DNA of 64,000 nt from Hypsibius dujardini (taxonomy: Eukaryota > Tardigrada > Eutardigrada > Parachela > Hypsibiidae). Positions within the stretch are counted from its first letter, which is position 1, and every line of letters starts with the position of its first letter. The notes under the pieces were generated by a model. That model did not search any database and was not told the origin of the DNA. It saw only the letters and a list, made by a program, of their open reading frames with translations. This document shows, piece by piece, positions 1 through 11,048 of this stretch. The position numbers and the translations under genes were made by a program. Where the stretch lies: positions 1-64,000 of the forward strand of contig LRSR01009797.1 in NCBI GenBank assembly GCA_001579985.1, read 5' to 3'.

Positions 1-1335
1 GTCCTGAAATGGCGCTTGTGTCGCAGTGGCTACAATTTTGCTGCCGACGGTTTTCGTGCCATCTCACCGAACGGGAATCTCTGCATGGCGTCTGGTGTCC
101 GTGGCGGTGTGGACTGGATGCGGAAGCTAGCCTTTCGTTATCGTCGCATTAAAGAAATCTACAACATGTACAAGGGCAATGCGGGAGGTAAATTCCATCC
201 ATCAATGTGGAATCTCGAGCCGAGCTCGAAAAGCCAGAGTGACACATGTGCGACAGGTCCCTAACCATCAGTTATCTTCTCCATCAATTAGCACTGTGCG
301 GCTTCAAGCGTGACGAGTTGCACCAGTTGCGGGAACAGCTTGACGAGTCTTGCAATCACTGGTCCAGCATTGCCATCAAATGCTTGGGCATAATCTCGCG
401 AAGGTATGAAACCCTTAACAGCCGGTGAACAACCCGTCTGAAATGCACCTAGCTGTTGGCTTTCCTGCAGTTTCATGTCTGTCTATCTCTCGATACTAAA
501 TTTCGCTGGATTTTTTGTCCTTGTGTGTAAACGTGACTGTGTGCGTATCTCTGTCAGTTTTATCTGTCTGTATGTCTGTCTACATATATGTCTGTCTGTC
601 TGCCTGCCTGCTGCTGCTGTCTGCATATATAGTTCTGTCTGTCTGCTGTCTGTCTGTGCTGCCTGCCTGCCTGCCTGCTGCTGCCTGTCTGCCTGCCTAT
701 ATGTATGTCTGTTTGTCTATCTGTTTGTCTGTCTATTTATCGGTCTGCCTGTCTGTCTGGCTCTCAGGTGTTTGTTGCTGCTCTCTTTCCTGTTGTTCAA
801 TTAATTTTGGCTTTGCAGGACAAAGAGCACTAACGTTCTTGTGACTAACAACCAACTGGTAGCGGGAATCAGCAAAGTCTTGCTCTTTGGTTTGGGTCCA
901 TTATTTCCGGTGGACAACATTTATAGTTCAACGAAAGTCGGTACGTTGTCTGACCTCCAAAAGTGTAGATCGACTGTCTAGTAAAGCAGAAAGAGATAAT
1001 CTTGTCCATTTTCAGTATTAAAATCCTTGTTTTTCTTGTTTGACAGGACGAGAAAGTTGCTTCGAGAGAATTGCTCACAGATTCGGCAAGTCTTGCACGT
1101 TCGTCGTGGTGGGCAACAAGCTTGATGTCGAGATGGCAGCAAAAGAGGTAGGAATACCAGTTGATTCATTCATTTCCTCATCCTGCATTAAATAAAGAAA
1201 TTGTTACTGTTAATTATTAAATGTTTATTATTAAATGCTAATTATTAATTACAGCACAAGTTTCCGTATTGGAGGGTCAACACACTATCACAACTGCTTA
1301 ACCTGCAGGTCGCCCTGGAGAATGATCACCTGTGA
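1..1335 (+). CDS. eya: Eyes absent (EYA) C-terminal domain, 5'-truncated by window
   Basis: EYA is a transcriptional co-activator with a HAD-type tyrosine phosphatase domain that partners SIX proteins. Five exons are visible: 1-187, 292-403, 819-940, 1047-1147 and 1255-1335. All have GT-AG borders and matching phases, and they end at TGA 1333-1335. Motifs typical of the family occur in order: [62 protein letters not shown] and a terminal LENDHL. A tcgcag at 21-26 could be the acceptor of the first exon, so its true start is uncertain. Oddities: the family's VTTTQ is VTNNQ here, and the family's GDG acidic motif near the C terminus reads GNK, so two of the HAD motifs visible here are altered. 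The lysine of STK is kept. Identity as EYA is near certain; phosphatase activity is doubtful. Upstream exons lie outside the window. Confidence 0.95.
472..775. repeat. CTGT/CTGC microsatellite in eya intron
   Basis: Imperfect TCTG and CTGC tetranucleotide array filling most of the intron 404-818 between the second and third visible eya exons. Long open frames across it are low-complexity artefacts. Confidence 0.9.
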
Positions 1336-2280
1336 TTTCGGTGTTCCTATCACACATTTTTCTTTTATAAGCCCCGCTTCTCTTTTTTGAGCTGACTCCA
1401 CGGTCGAATCAATCTCTTCATACCATTTTGATTTCTTAGCTTTTTGAGATTGTTCGTCTGGTTGTCAAGGTTAAACAGGAGTGCCCCGTCAACCACCCTC
1501 ACTCACAGCTAAACTCTTCTTCAATAATATATTCAACGCAGTTACTGGAGTATCTGCAGCAGTTCTGCTGTGTATTTAAGTCTCAACATAATTTCGACTG
1601 CCCTGCCATCTACCACCAGGGAAGGCTCATCAAGTCAACGGGATAAAGTTGCGAAAAGTGATTGCAGACAATCAGCAAAAGATAAATCACCCCAATGAAT
1701 TGGACATAACGGCAGGCAGACACAAACCGACACAAACCGAAATATAAAGACATTCAGACAGACTCTCGGTCAGACAGCAAACTGTACGGTAAACCCGGCA
1801 ACGACCACGATTTCTCATCAAGAGTCAATTTCACGCTTATTGTTTCATGTTTACTCTCATCGGTCGAACATTTAAGCTGTGTCGTTTGTTCAGCTTTCTG
1901 CCGTACACACACCCGCGTATTGGTGTATGATCGGAAACGTGGTCTCCGACCTTCGGAAGTGCAACGTATTATAACGTGCACACACGATTCACAGATTCAT
2001 CGGGTAAGAATAAAATCTATTACAACACCACAAACAACAGCAAGAACATCCGACATAAAACGAAACAGTACATCTATATATATATATGCGTATCACATAC
2101 TGTCTAATACATACAGATAAAGATATAGCTTCACACAGCCAGACATTAGACCGAAGAACATATTCGGATGAGAAACAGAAGCATACACAAACAGACACAG
2201 ACACTAACACAAGCACTGACAGACACAGACGCAAATACCGGCACAGACACAGTTACAGACATATGCAGACACAAACATAG

Positions 2281-2412
2281 ACATAGACATAGACATAGAT
2301 AGAGCACAGACAAACACACAGACAAAAACAGACACAGACACAGACACAGACACAGACACAGACACAGACACAGACACAGACACAGACACAGACACAGACA
2401 CAGACACAGATG
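2281..2412. repeat. ACAGAC hexanucleotide array
   Basis: About 20 nearly perfect tandem ACAGAC units, preceded by ACATAG units, in the spacer between eya and the metalloprotease gene. Confidence 0.95.
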
Positions 2413-3948
2413 TTGACACGTGCCTAGAGTAAAAAATCAGCGGACGAGACACAGCAAATGAAACATTCACACCGATACGTTACATGAAAATGACGACCCT
2501 AGTAGTAAATTTGCATGTGTGTGTTCGCGGGCGAAACTCTCGAACTGCACACTCGGTTGGGTCTGTTGTTGCCGACACCGGCTTAGCTTAAAGAGCAGCG
2601 TCGTAGTGTTGAAAGAGGAAAAAAAGAGCCTTATCTCTCTCATTAGTGCATTCGCGGGTGAGATGAGAAGCCTCGTGCCGCGAACCAACGAGCGGTTAAG
2701 TAGTCCTTCACACACTCCATGCATAATCACAGAAGCAGTGTACGGAGGGAGACCCTTTCCTTTCTGCTGATCTAGAGAGTCTCTCAGTCGAGTCTCCTCT
2801 GCGCGCTACCGCCACTTCAGTCAGCTCTCGAGAGTCATTTCTTATCTACACACACACTATAACTCTATTCTTCTGATGACAATCGGGTCCCCTGTCTTTC
2901 GTTTCTTTCTTTCTCTTTTTGACGGTCTTCCGTAACATACCAGCTAGTCTTACATCTTCAACATTTCTTTCATATTTCAAGCAATATCTCTTACCACAAC
3001 ACAAAGTCTTTGCTTTCGTTTGAGCTACAGGTCGATCCACTCATTCCACAAAGTTCGTTCGTTCGTTCGTACAGGATCGTATAACGGCTGCCTTTCCTCG
3101 GAACAAAATCAAACATCGTCCCATTGAGCAAGTAAGTGTGAAATTTTGTATCAGCTTGCCACTTAATTCAACGGGATTAAGCATTATGCACTCGTACATG
3201 CATCTATGCTTTATCTATGTCTTAGTTTCTTTGCTTGCAATTTGCCTTGATTCAGGCAATGGCAGATATCAAGACTTTCAACAGACATTCTTACAGACAA
3301 TAACTTTAAATGGGAAATATTGATCAGGCACAGAGATGGACAAAACATACATAGAACCTCAAATGCGTGTCTCTTATGTCTATTATGTCCAAGCTGCCTG
3401 GTCTACGTTTTATCGATGTCTATATTGGTGTCTATTTATTTGGGCCCATTTGAAATGGGCTGTCTGTCTATTAGGATGTCTTGATGAGTGGAGTTGCCTG
3501 GAATGAAGGCAAAATGAGCGCACCATTATTTACACTATTTTTGGCGGCAGCCTCAGCTCGGCAGCGTGGCGTACTGCACATGGGACGTGGGGGTGTGTTT
3601 ACTTTGACACTTTGCCGTTTTTTAACTTGACGTCTGCATGCTGGGCTATTGTAAATTGGCCGCCGTAGAATGAGATCAAATCGGCGCGCACACACGGCAC
3701 ATGGTCAGCAATCTGTTTATATGGCCTGCTTGGCTAGGTCAGCCGCAAACTAACATTATCATAGTCCGACGGCGACGAGTCTCTCGCTTTTTTTCATCCA
3801 TCCATCGTCCATCCTCTGTCCGTCAACATCCGGCTTTTTTCTATGTCCCCGTCATCACTAATAATAACCATCTATACGCGCATGGTACGCCGTGATACCT
3901 CTAACAGCTCCCTCCCCTAATGCTCTTTCATGCGTTCATTCATTCAAA

Positions 3949-4018
3949 CAGACAGACAGACAGACAGACAGGCAGACAGGCAGGCAAGCAGACAGGCAGG
4001 CAGACACACAGACACACA
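3949..4018. repeat. CAGA/CAGG microsatellite
   Basis: Short CAGA array with interspersed CAGG units in the spacer upstream of the metalloprotease gene. Confidence 0.9.
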
Positions 4019-5158
4019 CGGCGGTGACCGAATTGCCGTTTGAATCAGCCAAAGGCAAGAACGAAGAGAGAGAGAGAGAGAGACTCCCGACCGCAATTGA
4101 ATGTCGGAATTGTGGGATGGAAAGTGTTCTCTCGTGTCGGTAGTATGTAATTATCCCTTCCTGTGTATAAGCACATGTACGTGGATGTGTCCAGTTTTAA
4201 AGGGCTTTCGCGTGAGCGTCGATTAGCCTGCGCACCACACCGTCTTGAGTTGAGAGAGTGAGTGAATGAGCATTTTGTTGAGGTTGACTTGGTTTGAGCT
4301 TGATTAGTGGATCGAAACGAGGTAAATTGTACGTTCGTTAGCTGACTTTCTTTTCGTCTTTCTTTCTTTCCCTTCCATTCCTTCGGTCCACTGCAGATTT
4401 GCATAGGAGCGATGAGCGCCACACTCAGTTTCACTCGCACAAACTTGAAACTCATACTGACAGACAAGCGAGCTACACAACGGACCGGACTTTTCTTGTG
4501 TGCCATTTTCCTCATCACCTTCTCCGTTCTTTCTTTCTCCTTTTTTCAACTGTTTTTTCGGCTCATTATTTTGTTTTGCAAGTGGGCAGCGAAAATGATC
4601 ATCATCGCGTATACTTTTGAAGAGATTATGGTTTGATTGCAGCAAAAGATGAATCGATGGATGGGTGGAGGAACGTTCCCGGATTGTTAAATGGACTAAA
4701 TTATTGATGCTGCGTTAGACCAGCAAGAAGAAAAGTGCATCGTCTTAGTCGGAGGCCGCAGCAGCAACGTTTAGCGGGATTAACGGCGACGACATGATGA
4801 TAATACGGAAGGGCTAAAGCGAACGCGGTTTCCGCATCCGGATTAACGGAGCACAACACGGCGACGAGCCGCGGCAAGCTCGGACTATTAAGGGTCTCTC
4901 ACTTTCTCGCATGCACACCGAACAGTCTGACAAGAAAGCCGCTTGTCCGTCGCTCGCTCGGTTCGCCGCGCTTTTTTCCTCGCTCTCAAAGAGCTGTCTT
5001 GGATATTGAGATTCCCACCACAGCTTGCCTCCTATTACAGCGACTCATCCCGTCTCATCGGTTGCAAGTCTACTACCGAGACTGCTAAACGATTTCGAGA
5101 GTTCCCGCGGTTTCTGCTCCTTTATCCGACCACCAAGGAGTCCTGCCTCTTTTCAGAC

Positions 5159-6330
5159 ATGAAAACCGATCACAGGCTCCCAACGAGGTTACTCCTTCAG
5201 CATATCATAACAATGCTCTGGATTTGTCTGCTCGACGCCCCACTTAAAATTGCAGCTGGGGAGGCAAAACACAATGTAAGTCTTTCATCACATTTCTTAC
5301 TTCACTCATTTACTCACTCATTCACATCCTCTATTATTCCCGTCAAGAAAATATGTGCGGCAACGCCCATTTAATACAGTAGAGCACAGTTTACTAACAC
5401 TAAAACCAGTGACATTTTTACTTCCTTCTCTGTATCTGTCTAATGTGTTTATATCATGTCTGTGTCTGTGTCTGTGTCTGTGTCTGTGTCTGTGTCTGTG
5501 TCTGTGTCTGTGTCTGTGTCTGTGTCTGTGTGTGTTCTGTGTCTGTGTATGTGTATGTGTGAGTCTGTGTCTGTCTTTGATTTTATTGTATGTTTGTATT
5601 TGTGTCTGTATCCGTTGAGCGCTTTTATACGTTTGTTCCTACGTTAAATAGATTAGGTGCTGTTTGACGTTATCTGCCTCACTCGTCAGTAACTTTACTG
5701 TTTTTCTTTCGTTAGGCTGCCTAATAATGTTGGATTTGAAATTTTCAGATTCACAAACGCATGACAAAAGAGCATTTACAAGAAGTATTCAACGTTGAGC
5801 ATGTCGGTCAAGGTACGGCTTTCGGTCACAGAGTGTCTGCGCGTTTGAAGATTACTTCGGTATATTATAAAAAGAGTCTCGTTTTTGCAGTGCCAAATTA
5901 TGTACTTGCACCAGTTCACATTCAGCACCATGACTTTATCCGCTTCAAGCGGTCAGCCGGGGAAGACCCTTCGTCGTCCTCTTCCTCCTCACAGTCAGAG
6001 ACCAGCGGAAATATGCCTCTGTCTGGGAATCTGCAGATGTTGCTGCAGGCATTTGACAAAAAGTTTCACCTCAATTTAAAGAAGGTCAACCATATGCTTG
6101 GCCCGGGCAAACAAGGGAAAGTCTTCTATGCTGACATGGTAGACGGGAAACCGGTTCTCCTGGAGGCCGGACCTGAACTCTCGCTCAGTTCGCTCCAGGA
6201 AGCGCTCTATCAGGATATTGACAATATGGCTGCGCTCAGTATTCGCACGTCAAAGGATCAGGACGACAGCCTCATGCTTGTACGAGCAACTCACTGAATT
6301 GTCATGTTTGTCTGCTTGTCTGCTTGTCTG

Positions 6331-6383
<53 letters not shown>

Positions 6384-8081
6384 TTGTCTGTTTGATTATC
6401 TGTCTGCCTGCCTGCATGCTCTGGTTGTCCTCTATGTATGCTTGTCTGTCTTAAGTGTCTGCGCTTGTTTGTGATCGTCCACCTGCTTCCTTCCAGGTTG
6501 CGTGTTCTCAAATTGTTAGTTGTCTGTGTATGTATCTGTTCCTTTACAAGTGATTGATTGATTGTTTATCGATTTCTGAGGGCTTTTTCTTAATATAGGA
6601 CGGCGTGCTGAGCGACGAATACATCATCAAACCCATACCAAAGGAGCTGAAAGTTGTGATAAACGTAGATAGTTCCGATGGGGCGCTCATCGGCGGGGAC
6701 GCCGACGACGCGGCGACCAACAGTTCCAGTAGCACTCTAGCGACTAGCAGAACCACCCGGTTGCCTTTAGGCGCAGCAGAACTGAACCTTGATATTCTCC
6801 AGTCACAAAGCAATCTCTCGTCCGCCTTTCCCGATGTCAATATGAATGAAACATCAGCGCATTACCACATCATCTACAAACGAGCTCTCGCTTCCCCTGC
6901 CGCCTCCAAGAACCATCTCAGCTCCCGGACAGACATCAGTGAGGATGGCTACATTATGAGCGAAACGGAAGACTTTGCCTCGATCTTGCCGGATCATGAT
7001 TATGGTACTATATAGTACTTTGTCTGCCTTTCAGAAAAAGCACAATCAATGATATAAAAATAAAATTGTCTCGGAATTGATCGATTCTCTTTTCAGGATT
7101 ATTAAGTGACTCGGTGTTTGTGGAACTTCCAAGTAGCCATAAAAGTGGCCGCAGTAAACGGTCTTTCCCGCATCACACAGTCTGGCCGGAAGTGTTGGTC
7201 CTTGTGGACTTTGCAACGTACAATCTCCACGGCGGAAATGAAAAGCGGATCACCAGTTATTTCGCCACATTTTGGAATGCTGTAAGCTTGAGTAGTAATT
7301 TGTCTGTCTGAATGAAGCCTGCATTGTCTGAGTTGAATTGTGGACATTTCCTGAGCTGGCTTTATTTATGGTATTGTCTTTGGTTGCTTTTATTGTTACA
7401 CTTGTCTCAATCAACTGTATTGATATGAAGTACATGTACCTTCGCAAACCAACAGGTGGATTTGCGTTATCGGAAACTGCAGCAGCCAGACATTCGTCTG
7501 CAGTTGTCTGGAATCATCATTAGTCGGAATCCCGCCTTCATGCCATGTAAATTCCAAGAGATACTTCTTGGGAAGTATTTCCTAAACTGGATTGTATTAT
7601 TACAGACATCGAAGAAAATCGGATGGCCTCACCGGACGACGATTCCTTCGATTCAAAGCAAGCCTTGTCGGACATGGCTAAATATCTTTTCCAGCAGCAG
7701 GACATGCTTCCGAAGTTCGACTTGGCAATGGTCATTACAAAGCTAGGTTAGTCGTTTGATGTAGAGAACGGCTTGACAAACGAGGATATTTATGAATGTC
7801 CATCTCTTCAGACATGTGCCGAAAGAAAGACGATGACGGACCGTGTGTCAGAGGAACGGCTGGATTTGCCTATGTTGGAGGGGCTTGCCACGTTGATGAA
7901 AGCCGCCAGAAATTGAACAAGGCAGGGATTGTGGAAGATAGTGGCGGATTCAGCGGCGTCATTGTCGCAGCTCACGAAGTTGGGCATCTGTAAGTGAAAG
8001 AGGCGGGCGCACAGACAGACATTTAGAAAAAAAGGCAGCCAGGCAGCCAGCCAGACAGACAGGCAGACACACTGACAGACA

Positions 8082-8130
<49 letters not shown>

Positions 8131-8689
8131 TAGACAGACAGATGGATAGACAATCAATGAAGGGGACAAGAAACCATTGAGCATTCAGTTGTAATTGTGT
8201 GGTCTTCAGCCTTGGTTGTGTTCATGATGGAACGTCTGCGCCTTCTTATCTTGGAGGACCCGGTGCTGAAGCATGTAGCTGGTACGATGGCTACATTATG
8301 TCTGATCTCCGACACAATGTCAACGGATTCAAATGGTCTTCCTGCTCCGTCGCTCAGTTCGACCACTTTCTATCCCGTCCACAAGCTGCTTGCCTATTTG
8401 ATTCTCCTGTGCCTGGAATTCGGTTGGGGAACACATTGCCCGGCAAGATTATTCCTCTGGACTGGCAGTGTCGACTTGATCGTGGAACAACAGCTTGTTT
8501 CGTAAGGAAATACGAACGTTATATTAACTTAAACTTCAAATGTCAATTGTCTCTTCGCTTACAGAAGGATGAAAGAGTTTGTACACAGTTGTACTGCCAT
8601 GACAAAGACACCGGCTATTGCATTGCCTTCCGACCAGCAGCAGAAGGCAGTCCGTGTGGAGACTCCGGAAAGGTATCTCATTCTAACTA

Positions 8690-8745
<56 letters not shown>

Positions 8746-9143
8746 CTTGTCTGTCTGTTTATCTGTCTGTCTGTCTACCTGTCTGCCTGTCTGTCTGCCT
8801 GCCTGCCTGCCTGCCTGTGTGTCTGTGTGTCTGTGTGTCTGTGTGTCTGTTTGTCTGTCTGTTGCTGTGACCAGGACATTTTGACTTTTTACTCTGTTTC
8901 CTTATGTAGTATTGTCGCGACGGTCTGTGCATAACCGAGGGTGGCGTCGGTATTCCCGCCGAAGTTGCTCTGGGCAGTCAGTCTGTGGAAGAAGAGAACT
9001 GCGAAGGCGACGTACCCGGCGTACGTGTTTCCGGGATGCCGTGCAAGGAATTCCTCCGTGTAACGGGCATGACTTACTGTGATCACCGCGACATTTTACG
9101 CTATTGTTGCGCCTCGAGGCGAATATTTTGTTCCGGCAAATAA
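5159..9143 (+). CDS. ADAMTS-like secreted zinc metalloprotease (no TSP repeats)
   Basis: Secreted reprolysin-type metalloendopeptidase. Twelve exons join in phase to about 734 residues: 5159-5275, 5749-5812, 5891-6279, 6599-7004, 7097-7281, 7456-7546, 7606-7746, 7812-7989, 8210-8501, 8565-8672 and 8910-9143 (the 78-base intron 5813-5890 keeps frame and could be retained). The first exon encodes a signal peptide (LLLQHIITMLWICLL). A prodomain follows, with FHLNLKKV and DGVLSDEYIIKPIP resembling ADAMTS prodomains and a furin-like RSKR site. The catalytic domain begins WPEVLVLVDF and carries HEVGHLLGCVHDG, whose histidine pair is split across the 7989/8210 junction, then a Met-turn at YIMSD. A cysteine-rich disintegrin-like segment (PAAEGSPCGDSG) and a compact C-terminal cysteine module ending ILRYCCAS close the protein. 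No thrombospondin type 1 repeat is present, as in short arthropod ADAMTS-like proteins. All zinc ligands are intact. Confidence 0.92.
5456..5575. repeat. TGTGTC hexanucleotide array
   Basis: Tandem TGTGTC units in the first intron of the metalloprotease gene (intron 5276-5748). Confidence 0.95.
6305..6450. repeat. CTGT microsatellite
   Basis: CTGT array within intron 6280-6598 of the metalloprotease gene. Confidence 0.95.
8010..8150. repeat. ACAG microsatellite
   Basis: ACAG array in the intron 7990-8209, between the two halves of the zinc-binding motif. The orientation is opposite to the CTGT arrays in neighbouring introns. Confidence 0.95.
8691..8866. repeat. CTGT/CTGC microsatellite
   Basis: CTGT array grading into CTGC and GTGT units, occupying most of intron 8673-8909 of the metalloprotease gene. 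Confidence 0.95.
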
Positions 9144-9844
9144 TTTACACTGTATTTGCTCAGTCACTTTTTTGGAATTCTTCATTCGCAATCTCAAATG
9201 AAAAAGTTGTGTATTTAGTGGGTGCTTTTTCGAGTATCCCGCGTGACAGCGTATGTTCAAATTAAATCGCGTCCCTTGGCAACTCCAAAAGTATTCCAAT
9301 CTATTAGACATGATCCTTGCAGCTTTAATCAGCTAAACATACCCATTGGTTTGCGGATTGGGATTGGAGGTTTAAAAGTGAACCTCAATGCATGACCCTA
9401 CGAGTAATGACTTGCGGTTACGCCCTCTAAATGGCTAATCCCGTTACAGTTGCATCTTCGCTTTCAGTTAATTACAAAGTCCTGCGTCTATTTACGGGAT
9501 GAGAGGATTTTGATTGGAAGGGACAATTGCCGGGTTGTTATAGAATGTCATTGAAATGGCGGCACAAGAAGAGTATACACCGCCCCTCTTCTAATTACTG
9601 CGGCCTTCAAAATTGAAGTCTCTGTTTGAGAGTACGGAGTCTTGCTGTAATTAGAAGATAAAGAATTACTAGGGATAGTTATGCTATGGGAATTGTTAAG
9701 GCATAAAAGCAATCGTTACTCTCGTAAAAGGAACATTAAATTTTATTCTTCTCGAGCATGCCAAACTACTGCAGCAGGACTTGATTTATTTATTTTCCTC
9801 ACCTGAATGAATGTACTTGATAGTCGGAGTGAGTGTGGAATGAG
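9144..9844. other. Spacer, metalloprotease to GPCR
   Basis: About 700 bases of 3' flank and spacer. No coding exon or repeat was recognised. Confidence 0.5.
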
Positions 9845-11048
9845 ATGAACTTTTCCGACACCGTCTTATTGACTTTGAACGTTTCCCGTTTGGGCAACTA
9901 CAGCAGGGAGCAGCCTTGGTCCCGCCGTATCGTCCCGGTTCATGCTGTTGTCACCATCATAATCAGCTTAATCGGCGCTCCTTTAAACGGTCTCCTCCTT
10001 TACCTTTGCTACCGAAAACACCAAGTGGATCCTTCTCCGACCGGTTTCCTTGTCGTTCAAATGGTGGCTGCATGGCTCATTCTAACGGCCTTAGTTTTCC
10101 CTTTAAGTGACGCCCTTTCCATTGCCAAGGCCTTCTTCGGCTTTCACATCCCCAACGCCTACTGCGTCCTTCAAATGACTGCAAGTGTTTTGTTTGGTGC
10201 TCTGTCTAAATGGACAGAAGTGGTGCTGGCCTTCAATCGACTGGTTGCCATCTCTTTTCCTTATCACTTTACGGCCTTCAATTCCAGGAGAATCATCTTT
10301 TGTATGATGGCCATGGCCTGGCTCTTTGCATCCTGCGCATTTTTCCCCATCGCAGGTTAGCATTTTATCAGACCATGGTACCTTCCTTGTCTGGTATTAT
10401 TTCAAATCGCAATCTTGCAAGAACCGAGAGTGTTCGTTATAATGTTACATGTTTTGTAGGTGTCGGTGGGGTTTACGCCACCGGGCCCCTCAACAGCTGC
10501 ATCGTCCTCGTGTCTGGCCGTTTCGCCCTTTTTCTCGGCATCTGGCTCAACTACGTAACCGCTGGTCTGATTGGTATCTGTTGCATGGCTATTCTAGCTA
10601 AAGCCGTTTATTTACGCTACCGACACCGGCAACTGCGCAGGATTGAAGTCGCAGAAGCCAATCCCGAAGTATCCTTGAACTTGAGTGCGCAGGACCGGAA
10701 CGTCCAACGACGAACTGAGCTGGCCATGATGATTGTGGCGGTCTTTGCCTTTAACACAATTTGTTCCGCGCCCTTTATATTCGTCAATGTGGTGCATAAT
10801 TATCTCATGAAGGATCCCAACGTGGGACCATGGTTGACGAGTGTCGTACAAGCTCAGTACTCGATCAATCCGGTATGTACGATTGATCTGCTCCCTTTGA
10901 GGTAAAGTTGCATGTTTGACTGACATGTCTTTCTCCTTCAATATAGCTGGCTGTCATTTGGTTGGATCGGAGTCACGTTGAGTTGGCTAGACGCATTTTC
11001 GGACGAATCCCGAGGGTTATTCGACAGCACTTTGGCCGCGGCCACTAG
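9845..11048 (+). CDS. Rhodopsin-like orphan GPCR
   Basis: Seven-pass receptor of about 341 residues in three exons: 9845-10355, 10460-10872 and 10947-11048 (TAG). The ATG at 9845 is the first in frame, and an upstream GTG at 9833 is not needed. The N terminus is short with glycosylation sites (NFS, NVS, NYS). TM1 carries GAPLNGLLL and TM2 is followed by ALVFPL. The TM3 cysteine lies in AYCVLQM, and the DRY equivalent is degenerate (FNRLVAIS). TM5 lies in IWLNYVTAGLIGICCMAI, a basic loop follows (RYRHRQLRRIE), TM6 reads FNTICSAPF and the TM7 NPxxY equivalent is INPLAVIW. The C-terminal tail is short and basic. It belongs to the large lineage-specific rhodopsin-like group also seen at 30.8, 37.3, 28 and 19 kb; the ligand is unknown. 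Confidence 0.88.

Larger units (their letters stand above)
1336..5158. other. Intergenic region between eya and the metalloprotease
   Basis: About 3.8 kb with no supportable coding exon. It holds eya 3' sequence, an ACAGAC hexanucleotide array (2281-2412), a short GTTC run near 3057, a CAGA array (3949-4018) and a GA run near 4065. The stretch 4860-5158 precedes the signal-peptide exon of the next gene and is probably its promoter and 5' UTR; no convincing TATA element was seen. Confidence 0.6.

Noticed and set aside
472-844. Long cysteine-rich open frames across CTGT arrays (also at 6.2, 8.2-8.9 and 13.5 kb)
   Set aside because: Tetranucleotide repeats without stops give spurious Cys/Leu/Ser or QTDR frames in every phase; no family or splice support.
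4045-4518. 157-residue minus-strand frame upstream of the metalloprotease
   Set aside because: No domain, leader or conserved motif; composition like the surrounding spacer.
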